A program made the position numbers and the translations under genes. Under the pieces are notes generated by a model. The model was not told where the DNA came from, ran no database searches, and worked only from the letters and a program-made list of their open reading frames with translations. This document shows positions 29,331 to 36,829 of a stretch of DNA of 39,620 nucleotides, one piece after another; within the stretch, counting starts at the first letter, position 1, and every line of letters starts with the position of its first letter. The DNA comes from Terriglobia bacterium (lineage in GTDB: Bacteria; Acidobacteriota; Terriglobia; UBA7540). Location: the NCBI GenBank assembly GCA_020072925.1, contig JAIQGA010000006.1, positions 1 to 39,620 of the forward strand, written 5' to 3'.

Positions 29331-31640
29331 GTGGCGACGACGCAACTTGGGTACCGGGACGCGCGGAGGAGAAAGTGGCTGACCCGGCTGGTGGCTGTCG
29401 GGCTGGCGGTTACGGCCGTGACGGTGGGGGTCGCTTACTGGCTGGGCCGAGGTCACAGGGAAGCGCCTCTGCCCCCTCCGCAGGCCCTTCCCGCCGGTGT
29501 TCACCAGCAGCTTTCCGGCTATACGTTCACACTCTCGAACGCCGGTCACCAGGTCTTTACGGTGCACGCCGCTCGCACCGTAGCGTTCAGGCAAGGCGGG
29601 ACGACGGTGCTCGACGACGTGTGGGTCGAGCTGTTTGGCCAAGAGGGCAACCGGCACGATATCCTGCGCACGCGCGAGTGCGAATACAACCCGCAATCGG
29701 GTGATCTCTATAGCGCCGGGAAAGTCGAGATTGAATTGAATGCTCCGCCCAGCGGGCAGGGCGGCGCTGCCGCCTCCGACAGCACCCCGGTCGAGCTCGA
29801 GACCTCACAACTGACCTTCCAGCATCAGGGCTCGCAAGTGGTCACAAGCCAGCCGGTGCGATTCACTGTGGGATCGATTTCGGGGACGGCTCGCGGAATG
29901 GTTTACGCTACACGGATAGGGTCATTAGAACTGAAGCAGGACGTTCGCATGGAGATGCGCGTTCACGGCGGCAGCGTGCCGCAGCCACCTTTGCGACTTT
30001 CCGCAGCACAACTCCGCTACGACAAGCTTCACGGTGACGTGGCGTTGGCAGGGCCTGTCGAATTCACGCAAGGAGCGCGACAGGTGCGGGCCGGAAACGG
30101 TGAGGTTCTTCTGGACAAGCAAAACCGGGTGACGCGAGCCGAGTTGGTCGGCAATGTCCAAGCAACGGATACATCGGAAGGGCGGAACCTGCAACTTGAA
30201 ACTCAGCATCTCCTTGGTGAGTTCGACGCCGCTTCCGGAGCGCTTCGGCGCCTGATTGCCGACGGCCAAGTCACGGCCTATTCACAGGAGAAGGGAACAA
30301 GGAGCAGCGTCGTGGCGCAACGCCTGGAAATGAACTTTGCAGGCGTGCACCCCGCGCCGCAGAAAGGCTTTCTGGCGGGGAATGTGAAGATCAACGTGGA
30401 ATCCTCGCCTGCCCTGGCCGACGCCAAGGCTCAGGGTCAGACTTCCCAGACGGAAAAGAAGACCTTGTCGACGGAGCGATTGAATTTCACCTTGCGCCCG
30501 GACGGCAAGAGTATGAGCGAGGCAACCACGCAGGGCCCGGGTGAGTTGGTCGTGAACCCTGCGGACAGCAGGGTGGGGCAGCGGGTGATCACAGCCGGCC
30601 AATTCCGCATGAGCTTCGATGCGCGCAGCAGGCTGGAAACACTCCTAGGCTTTGCGCCGACCCACGCAATTTTTCGCCCGCCGGCAAATGCTCCGCCCGG
30701 TAGCACCACGCAGGAGAGCTTCGCGGATCGCTTGGAGGCGGCTTTTGATCCTGCCACGGAAACATTGCGGGATGTGGTGCAGACAGGGCACTTTCAGTTT
30801 CGCGATGGCCCGCGCCAGGGCAGCGCACAGGAGGCGCACTACACCGCAAAGACTCAAGTCCTGACGTTGACTGGAAAGCCGCAGGTCTGGGACCCGCAGA
30901 GCCGCATGGCCTGCGAGCGTGTCAACATTGACTTGGCGAACGACACGGCGGAAGGCCGTGAGCACGTTCAGGGAACGCACTTGGACCCCAATGGCGGCGA
31001 ACCAACGCACGTGCTGGCGGACCAAGTGGTCGCGGAGCGCCGCAGCCAGGTTGTGCATTACGACGGCCACGTGCGAGCCTGGCGTGGCGCCGATGTGGTC
31101 GAGTCATCCTCGCTCGATGTATACCGGACGCAGCGGCGAATGAGTTCCGACGCACCAGTCTTGACGTCTCACCTTCAGCCCGCATCACTCCAGTCGCGCA
31201 CGGCGCCTGCGGCGGGTTCCAAGACTGAAACGCGGCCTGTAACCATCCGCGCCGACCGGCTGGATTATTTCGATCAGGGAAGCAAAGCGAGTTACCGCGG
31301 CCATGTACGCCTGCAAACCGAGGACACGACCCTGGACGCTGACACCTTGGATGTATGGTTCACCGGCGCCGGGAGCGCGACCGGGCCGGAAGTTGACCGC
31401 GCCGTGGCGGACGGTCATGTGCGCGTGGTGCAACCCGGCCGCCACGCTCAGGGAAATCACGCGGAGTACTTCGCGGGCTTGGGCAAGATCGTGATGACCG
31501 GCGGTCCTCCCGAACTTTTCGATACCGAAAAGGGCTACACGACGGGCCAGCGATTGACATTCTTCATACGCGATGATAGGCTCTTCGTGGACGGAGGTGA
31601 CAAGTCGCCCTCAGTTTCCAGGCACCGCGTCGCGCAATGA
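29331..31640 (+). CDS. LptC-LptA (OstA) fusion, LPS transport bridge protein
   Basis: The protein has 769 residues. An N-terminal transmembrane helix (RLVAVGLAVTAVTVGVAYWL) anchors an LptC-like periplasmic domain (residues about 60-150, FTLSNAGHQVFTVHAARTVA). Several beta-jellyroll OstA/LptA-type repeats follow, the clearest at about 300-360 (VAQRLEMNFAGVHPAPQKG) and 660-750 (IRADRLDYFDQGSKASYRGH; NHAEYFAGLGKIVMTG). LptC and LptA are separate small proteins in E. coli (each near 190 residues); here both functions and extra repeats are in one chain, which could span more of the periplasm. It carries LPS from the inner-membrane LptBFG complex to the outer membrane. GTG 29331 follows AGGA by nine bases. 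lptB begins six bases after the stop. Confidence 0.87.
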   Translation: MATTQLGYRDARRRKWLTRLVAVGLAVTAVTVGVAYWLGRGHREAPLPPPQALPAGVHQQLSGYTFTLSNAGHQVFTVHAARTVAFRQGGTTVLDDVWVELFGQEGNRHDILRTRECEYNPQSGDLYSAGKVEIELNAPPSGQGGAAASDSTPVELETSQLTFQHQGSQVVTSQPVRFTVGSISGTARGMVYATRIGSLELKQDVRMEMRVHGGSVPQPPLRLSAAQLRYDKLHGDVALAGPVEFTQGARQVRAGNGEVLLDKQNRVTRAELVGNVQATDTSEGRNLQLETQHLLGEFDAASGALRRLIADGQVTAYSQEKGTRSSVVAQRLEMNFAGVHPAPQKGFLAGNVKINVESSPALADAKAQGQTSQTEKKTLSTERLNFTLRPDGKSMSEATTQGPGELVVNPADSRVGQRVITAGQFRMSFDARSRLETLLGFAPTHAIFRPPANAPPGSTTQESFADRLEAAFDPATETLRDVVQTGHFQFRDGPRQGSAQEAHYTAKTQVLTLTGKPQVWDPQSRMACERVNIDLANDTAEGREHVQGTHLDPNGGEPTHVLADQVVAERRSQVVHYDGHVRAWRGADVVESSSLDVYRTQRRMSSDAPVLTSHLQPASLQSRTAPAAGSKTETRPVTIRADRLDYFDQGSKASYRGHVRLQTEDTTLDADTLDVWFTGAGSATGPEVDRAVADGHVRVVQPGRHAQGNHAEYFAGLGKIVMTGGPPELFDTEKGYTTGQRLTFFIRDDRLFVDGGDKSPSVSRHRVAQ

Positions 31641-31646
31641 GCGACA

Positions 31647-32375
31647 ATGCAGATTCTCTCCACAGTCGATCTGACAAAGTCGTACAAAGGGCGTAAAGTC
31701 GTTGACGATATCAACCTTAGGATCGCTCAGGGAGAGGTGGTGGGCCTGCTCGGGCCGAACGGCGCGGGCAAAACCACAACGTTCTACATCATTGTAGGCC
31801 TGACGAGTCCGGATGCCGGTCAGGTCCTCCTAGACGGCGTGGAAATCACCGACCTCCCCATGTACTTGCGGGCAAGGCACGGAATCAGCTACCTTCCCCA
31901 AGAGCCCTCCATTTTCCGGAAACTCAGCGTGGAAGAGAATATTCTGGCGGTGCTGGAAACTCTCCCCCTGACATCGCATCAACGGCGGGAGCGCTTGGAG
32001 GAACTGATCGAGGAGTTGGGGTTGCAGCAGGTGCGGCGCAGTCACGGCTACCTGCTGTCCGGCGGAGAGCGACGGCGCGTGGAAATTGCGCGCTCGCTGG
32101 TGACTTCACCGTCCTTTATCCTGCTGGACGAACCGTTTTCGGGAATCGACCCCCTGACTGTGCTGGATATTCAGAAGATTATAGTTCGTCTCAAAGCCTC
32201 CGGTATTGGTGTGCTGGTGACCGACCACAACGTGCGGGAGACCTTGCAGGTAACCGACCGCGCGTACATAATTAACAACGGACGGATATTCCGTTCCGGG
32301 TCGCCGGGTGAGTTGGGCAACGACGCGGAAGTCAAACGCGTCTACCTGGGCGACAACTTTCGGCTGGCAATGTAA
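31647..32375 (+). CDS. lptB: LPS export ABC transporter ATPase LptB
   Basis: The protein has 242 residues, matching E. coli LptB. Walker A is [15 protein letters not shown], the signature is [16 protein letters not shown], and Walker B is [14 protein letters not shown]. The H-loop reads [14 protein letters not shown]. LptB powers extraction of LPS from the inner membrane as part of LptB2FG. It lies between the LptC-LptA fusion and rpoN, the classical order of this gene cluster across Gram-negative bacteria. lptF and lptG are not in the window. The ribosome site is weak, and coupling with the upstream stop six bases away is likely. Confidence 0.96.
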   Translation: MQILSTVDLTKSYKGRKVVDDINLRIAQGEVVGLLGPNGAGKTTTFYIIVGLTSPDAGQVLLDGVEITDLPMYLRARHGISYLPQEPSIFRKLSVEENILAVLETLPLTSHQRRERLEELIEELGLQQVRRSHGYLLSGGERRRVEIARSLVTSPSFILLDEPFSGIDPLTVLDIQKIIVRLKASGIGVLVTDHNVRETLQVTDRAYIINNGRIFRSGSPGELGNDAEVKRVYLGDNFRLAM

Positions 32376-32393
32376 ACTTACGTCGGGAAGACT

Positions 32394-33848
32394 ATGGGTG
32401 GACCTTCTCCCAGAATCGGGCTGAACCTCAAAGTCGCGCAGAAGCAGATCCTGACGCCGGGCCTCGTGCAAATGGTAAGCGTCCTGGCGCTCAACAAGCT
32501 GGAACTGCGCGAGATGATTAACGAGGAGATGATCGCCAACCCGGTGCTGGAAGAAGTGCCCGAAGATGTTCCCTCCATCGACGAGGTCGATAAGAAAACC
32601 GAGGCGGAAAGCCCCGCGGTGGCCGCGCCGGAACACCCGGTCACTAACGGCGACAACCGCGATTCCTTCGAGGAGATTGATTTCGGTTCGTTCTTTGACG
32701 AGTACCTGGACCCAGGGTACAAGTCTCCCGCCGCCGAGATCATCGAGAAACCGTCCTTCGAGAATTTCTTATCCCAGCCAACCTCCCTTTCTGACCACCT
32801 GGAGTGGCAATTGAGCCTTTCGATTTGCTCCGACGAGGTGCGGGCAGCAGGCCATTCCATCATCGGCAATCTAAACGAGGACGGTTACCTCACCGCAACC
32901 CTGGAAGAGATCGCGCAAACCGGCAATCACAAGCTCGAGAACGTGCAGGAAGCGCTCGGGCTGATCCAGTTGTTCGACCCGCTGGGCGTGGCGGCGCGAG
33001 ATGTGCGGGAGTGCCTGCTCATTCAGCTTCGCGCACTGGCGCCGGACAACACGCTGGCGCAGCAAATCGTTTCCGAACACCTCAAGCAGCTCCAGAACAA
33101 GCAGTATCGCGAGATCGCGCGAGCGCTCGACCGGCCGGTAAAGGCCGTGGAGCGATGCGTGGAGATTATTCGCCGGCTCGACCCGCGCCCAGGGCAGCGC
33201 TACAATAGCAGCCAGCCCCGCCTGATTGAGCCGGATGTGGCGTTTGTGAAGACCGGCGACGGCTACCAGATCGTCATGAACGAAGAAGGTCTTCCCCAGT
33301 TGCGGCTCAGCCATCATTACCGGCGGCTGCTGGAGGAAGGCAGCACGGCGCGGGAAGTGCGCAACTACGTGAAGGAGCGCTTCACTTCCGCGATCCAGCT
33401 CATCAAGAACATCGAGCAGCGCAAGCAGACGATCATCAAGGTGTGCGAGGCCATCATCCGGCGGCAGAGGGAGTTTCTGGATCGCGGCATCGACAGCCTG
33501 CGACCCATGATGATCAAGGAAGTGGCGGAGGAAGTTGGCGTGCACCCGTCCACGGTGAGCCGCGCGGTCGCCAACAAATACGCTTACACGCCCCAGGGCG
33601 TTTACGAGCTCCGCTATTTCTTCTCCGAGGCGGTTCAGGGACCGTCCGGCGGCTCGACCTCGCTGATCAATCTGAAGCGGCTTGTGAAGAGGATGATCGA
33701 AGAGGAAGACTCCGCCCGGCCCCTCACCGACGAACAGATCACACAGCGTTTGCGCGAACTGGGCTTTTGCGTGACCCGCCGGACGGTAGCGAAGTACCGC
33801 GAAGATATGCGAATTCCCAGTACCCACCAACGACGGGTGAAAGCTTGA
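32394..33848 (+). CDS. rpoN: RNA polymerase sigma-54 factor
   Basis: The protein has 484 residues. Region I is the Gln/Leu-rich activator-interacting segment (LNLKVAQKQILTPGLVQMVS). Region II is acidic, about residues 50-110. The core-binding domain follows, then the HTH (IKEVAEEVGVHPSTVSRAVA) and the C-terminal RpoN box at residues 461-470, here TRRTVAKYRE instead of the near-universal ARRTVAKYRE. The box contacts the -24 promoter element. The substitution is at its first position and probably tolerated. It directs transcription requiring enhancer-binding ATPases such as that at 1-353. ATG 32394 has GGGAAG just upstream. It lies 18 bp after lptB. Confidence 0.96.
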   Translation: MGGPSPRIGLNLKVAQKQILTPGLVQMVSVLALNKLELREMINEEMIANPVLEEVPEDVPSIDEVDKKTEAESPAVAAPEHPVTNGDNRDSFEEIDFGSFFDEYLDPGYKSPAAEIIEKPSFENFLSQPTSLSDHLEWQLSLSICSDEVRAAGHSIIGNLNEDGYLTATLEEIAQTGNHKLENVQEALGLIQLFDPLGVAARDVRECLLIQLRALAPDNTLAQQIVSEHLKQLQNKQYREIARALDRPVKAVERCVEIIRRLDPRPGQRYNSSQPRLIEPDVAFVKTGDGYQIVMNEEGLPQLRLSHHYRRLLEEGSTAREVRNYVKERFTSAIQLIKNIEQRKQTIIKVCEAIIRRQREFLDRGIDSLRPMMIKEVAEEVGVHPSTVSRAVANKYAYTPQGVYELRYFFSEAVQGPSGGSTSLINLKRLVKRMIEEEDSARPLTDEQITQRLRELGFCVTRRTVAKYREDMRIPSTHQRRVKA

Positions 33849-33900
33849 AACCCTGGCAAGCCATCCTTTTTTCGATCCCGCGATCCGAGGAGGGCGAACT

Positions 33901-34437
33901 ATGCGCATTGACTATACCGGCCGGCAGATGGAAGTCGATTCCAGTTTGCGCGAATATACGGTCCAGCATCTGCGAAAAATCGTTCGCCTCGTGGGTGAGC
34001 ATTTCGACATGCACGTCATCCTGACGGCGGAGAAGCACCGTCGTCTGGCAGAAATCACCCTGAAATTCCGGCATCATGATCTGGTCGCCGTGGAGGAAAG
34101 CGGCGACGCCCGTACCTCGATCAAAGGCGCGCTCGACCGGCTGGAACGCCAGGCCGTGCGCCTGTTGGAACGCCGCCGCACGCGCAAACGCCGCCCCAAG
34201 CCAGCTTCCGCGGTGGTTTTGAACGTTCTGGGCACAGAGCGTGTGGACCACGACGAGCATCGCGTCGTGGAGACCGACCGTGTGGCGATCAAGCCGATGA
34301 CGGTCGAAGAGGCCATCGAGGCCCTGGACCTGTCCCACGCCGGCGCAGTCGTCTTCCGCAATTCCCAAACCGAGCGTGTGAATGTCATCTACCAGCGCCC
34401 CGACGGGAACTTGGGCCTGATCGAGCCGGAGCCCTGA
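33901..34437 (+). CDS. hpf: Ribosome hibernation promoting factor, long form
   Basis: The protein has 178 residues. The N-terminal S30AE fold (residues about 1-100, beginning MRIDYTGRQMEVDSSLREYT) binds the 30S subunit near the decoding centre. The C-terminal dimerisation domain (VETDRVAIKPMTVEEAIEAL, then ERVNVIYQRPDGNLGLIEPE) marks the long HPF that on its own makes 100S ribosome dimers in stationary phase. The short HPF of E. coli lacks this part. A strong GGAGGGCG site precedes ATG 33901. Location after rpoN is conserved. A 7-bp array begins four bases after the stop. Confidence 0.95.
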   Translation: MRIDYTGRQMEVDSSLREYTVQHLRKIVRLVGEHFDMHVILTAEKHRRLAEITLKFRHHDLVAVEESGDARTSIKGALDRLERQAVRLLERRRTRKRRPKPASAVVLNVLGTERVDHDEHRVVETDRVAIKPMTVEEAIEALDLSHAGAVVFRNSQTERVNVIYQRPDGNLGLIEPEP

Positions 34438-34441
34438 GATC

Positions 34442-34476
34442 AGAAGGCAGTAGGCAGAAAGCAGACGGCAGAAGGC
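34442..34476. repeat. 7-bp tandem array, AGAAGGC type
   Basis: Five contiguous heptamers, AGAAGGC AGTAGGC AGAAAGC AGACGGC AGAAGGC, begin four bases after the hpf stop. It is the left arm of an inverted pair with 34672-34699. Confidence 0.9.
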
Positions 34477-34671
34477 TTCGGGTTCTCATTCCTGGAGTCT
34501 GTGCCATTCACCGCGCAGATTCTCGGTTAGCCTCGGTTTCGGCTGTTGATTTTCGATTCTCGAATTGTGGTCTGCTGCGAGAAATCTCTGATATCCTTGG
34601 CTGGGTTTTAGCGAGGAATACCCCAGGTCCTCGCGGTATCACTGTTGTCAACTCGAAGGCTCGCCGCCTGC

Positions 34672-34699
34672 TGCGACTGCCCACTGCCTTCTGCTTTCT
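34672..34699. repeat. 7-bp tandem array, inverted partner (GCCTTCT type), abutting the rapZ start
   Basis: TGCGACT GCCCACT GCCTTCT GCTTTCT, with the ATG of rapZ at the very next base. Read on the minus strand it is AGAAAGC AGAAGGC AGTGGGC AGTCGCA, the same family as 34442-34476. The 195 bp between the arms hold no gene, only a weak 7-bp spacing of GA steps near 34545-34565. The pyrimidine-rich array leaves the ATG without a Shine-Dalgarno. Confidence 0.87.
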
Positions 34700-35587
34700 A
34701 TGAAGAACGTTCCCGCCAAAAGACACCAAGGCCAGTTCGTGTTGATTACCGGACTCAGCGGGTCCGGCAAGGGTTCGGTATTGAAGGCCTTTGAGGACTT
34801 GGGTTATCACTGCGTAGATAACCTGCCGCTGGACCTGATTGCGCGCTTTGCGGAGACGTGTCGTCAACCCGGCAGCCGCATTGAGAAGGCGGCCGTCGTG
34901 GTGGACATCCGCGAGGGTGAGGCCCTGAGCCAGCTCCCCACGGTTTTTCATAACCTGACTCGCGAGAATCTGAAGATTTCACTGGTCTTCCTGGAAGCCT
35001 CGGACCATGCCTTGATCCGCCGATTCGAGGAGACGCGGCGCCCACATCCCCTGGGCCGGGATTTGCCAGTGCGCGAGGGAATCCGTCTGGAGCGCGTGTT
35101 GCTGAAGCCCATGCGTCAGCTTGCGGACGTGGTGATCGATACCACCCGGCTGAACGTTCATGAGCTGCGGGAACTGATTCTTACCCGGTTCGGCCGGCTG
35201 GCGGCTCGAAAGTCCATGCTGGTCTCCGTAGTTTCCTTTGGCTTCCGGGCAGGGGTTCCGCCCGATGCCGACCTGGTCTTCGACGTGCGCTTCCTGCCCA
35301 ATCCAAACTACGTCGCCAGGCTCAAAAAGATGAATGGCCGCGACCTCGCCGTCCGGCGCTTCATGGATTCCTATCCCGAAACACGGGAGTTTCTGAGTCG
35401 CCTCCTGGATTTCCTCCAGTTTCTGCTTCCTCGCTATGTCCAGGAGGGCAAGAGCTATCTCACGTTGGCCATCGGATGCACGGGCGGGAGGCACCGCTCG
35501 GTGGCGCTGGCGGAGCAACTGGGAAAGGCATTGGCGCACGAGGGTTATAGGGTTAAGATTGCCCATCGTGACCTGGCGCACTCGTGA
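34700..35587 (+). CDS. rapZ: RNase adaptor RapZ (YvcJ-type P-loop protein)
   Basis: The protein has 295 residues. The N-terminal P-loop is ITGLSGSGKGSVLKAFEDLG, with Lys preserved but Gly after it where most relatives have Ser. VDNLPLDLI and the Walker B-like VVDIREGE follow. The C-terminal RNA-binding and phosphate-binding region has VFDVRFLPNPNYV and AIGCTGGRHRSVALAE. In E. coli RapZ senses glucosamine-6-phosphate and directs RNase E to the GlmZ sRNA. ptsN, often adjacent, is absent here. The ATG at 34700 has no ribosome site because a repeat array precedes it; a GTG at 34739 with AAGG upstream, starting at VLITGLSG, is an equally plausible start. A ROK kinase gene follows after 81 bp. Confidence 0.93.
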   Translation: MKNVPAKRHQGQFVLITGLSGSGKGSVLKAFEDLGYHCVDNLPLDLIARFAETCRQPGSRIEKAAVVVDIREGEALSQLPTVFHNLTRENLKISLVFLEASDHALIRRFEETRRPHPLGRDLPVREGIRLERVLLKPMRQLADVVIDTTRLNVHELRELILTRFGRLAARKSMLVSVVSFGFRAGVPPDADLVFDVRFLPNPNYVARLKKMNGRDLAVRRFMDSYPETREFLSRLLDFLQFLLPRYVQEGKSYLTLAIGCTGGRHRSVALAEQLGKALAHEGYRVKIAHRDLAHS

Positions 35588-35668
35588 CACGCAAGTCCGA
35601 CACTGGAGACTTGTCGCGAATACTGGAGCCGGCAGGCGCGCTGGCTCGCGCAGAGAGTCGAGGGGTTT

Positions 35669-36628
35669 GTGAATAACGTCCTCGCGATCGACATTGGCGG
35701 CACGAATTCCCGCGTTGGCCTCTTTGACGAGCAGGGGCGTCGCCTGATGATTACCGAAAGTGAGACTCGGCGCGACGGCGGCCGCGAGTGGATGCAGGAG
35801 CACTTGGTCAAGCAGTGCGGGGACTTGCTGGCTAAATCCGATTACCCTGTCAAGGCCTGCGGGATCAGTTTCGGCGGCCCGGTGGATTTCCAACGCCAGA
35901 CCGTGACTTCCGTGCATGTCCCGGGATGGAAGGACTTCGCCCTTGCGGAATGGGGGCAGAACGCCTTCCACTTGCCGTGCCAGGTCGAAAACGACGCCAA
36001 CGCCGGCGCTTTGGGGGAGGGGCAGTTTGGAGCCGGTCGTGGAACGAACTCGCTCTTCTACTTTACGCTGAGCACCGGGATCGGCGGCGGCTATGTCGCT
36101 GACGGCAGGATCGTACGCGGGCGCGATGGCGTTGCAGGAGAAGTTGGCCATATCCCCGTCTCCGATTCCGGCGCACCCTGTTCCTGCGGCGCAAGGGGGT
36201 GCCTGGAGGTGTTCTGTTCGGGTACGGCGATCGCTGAGCGAGGTAGAGAATGGGGCCGGCGTCGGCCGGAAGGCGTCGCGCGCATGATCGAGTTGAGTGC
36301 GGGCCAAGTTGAGGAAATCACCGCGAAGACGGTTGCGCTGGCGGCTGCCGAAGGCGATCCAACCGCCGTGACCATCATGAAGGAAGTCGGACGGTGGCTG
36401 GCGCGGGGGGTCCTGACCATTGTCCGCATTGTGAATCCGGATAGGGTTGTTTTGGGAGGCGGCGTCTCGCAGGCAGGGGTGGTGCTCCTGAATCCGGTTC
36501 GTGAAGCTCTGCAGGAATTCGAGTCTCCGACCATCAAGTATTCTACGGAAATCGTCTTGGCTGAGCTGGGAACGCTTTCACCTCTGTACGGGGCGGCGGC
36601 TGTGGCCCTCAAACTTTCTGGAAACTGA
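35669..36628 (+). CDS. ROK family glucokinase
   Basis: The protein has 319 residues. The N-terminal ATP motif is LAIDIGGTNSRVGLFD, with the second glycine-rich segment LSTGIGGGYVADGRI and the zinc-binding ROK motif CSCGARGCLEVF preceded by GHIPVSDSG. The substrate histidine of the GEVGHI motif is present. It phosphorylates glucose or a related hexose with ATP in the cytosol. No DNA-binding helix-turn-helix is present, so it is a kinase rather than a ROK repressor. The start is GTG 35669, with GAGGGG close upstream. It is the last gene of the lpt-rpoN-hpf-rapZ run; an AT-rich gap of about 200 bp follows. Confidence 0.92.
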   Translation: MNNVLAIDIGGTNSRVGLFDEQGRRLMITESETRRDGGREWMQEHLVKQCGDLLAKSDYPVKACGISFGGPVDFQRQTVTSVHVPGWKDFALAEWGQNAFHLPCQVENDANAGALGEGQFGAGRGTNSLFYFTLSTGIGGGYVADGRIVRGRDGVAGEVGHIPVSDSGAPCSCGARGCLEVFCSGTAIAERGREWGRRRPEGVARMIELSAGQVEEITAKTVALAAAEGDPTAVTIMKEVGRWLARGVLTIVRIVNPDRVVLGGGVSQAGVVLLNPVREALQEFESPTIKYSTEIVLAELGTLSPLYGAAAVALKLSGN

Positions 36629-36748
36629 GCCAAGATTACCAAATAGTAACAGAGCTCTAAAAATCCTTCAGTGCACGTAAATTGTTGAAAGTGAATAATT
36701 TAGTCTCAAGTATTAAGCCAACATGCGTGCCCGGCCCATTAACTTCGC

Positions 36749-36777
36749 TTGACGTACCCCCGGTTAGAGGATAAGAT
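36749..36777 (+). promoter_or_regulatory. Strong sigma-70 promoter for the MsbA-like gene
   Basis: TTGACG (36749-36754), 17-bp spacer, TAAGAT (36772-36777). The AT-rich stretch 36640-36720 just upstream could act as an UP element. The predicted transcript start is about 36784-36785. Confidence 0.65.
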
Positions 36778-36784
36778 ACCTGTT

Positions 36785-36829
36785 ATGAATGCCTTACAGG
36801 TGAACGCCTGGGGGCGGTACACCGGATGA
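36785..36829 (+). CDS. Possible 14-residue leader peptide, leaderless and coupled to the MsbA-like gene
   Basis: An ATG at 36785 sits seven bases after the -10 hexamer, at the predicted transcription start, and opens a 14-codon frame (MNALQVNAWGRYTG). Its TGA (36827-36829) overlaps the exporter's ATG as ATGA. The exporter has no convincing ribosome site of its own, so translation could be delivered by this leader. No attenuator structure or biased codon run is obvious. Real expression is unproven. Confidence 0.4.
   Translation: MNALQVNAWGRYTG

Noticed and set aside
34979-36307. Long minus-strand frame opposite rapZ and the ROK kinase
   Set aside because: It crosses two well-supported plus-strand genes and shows no recognisable domain.
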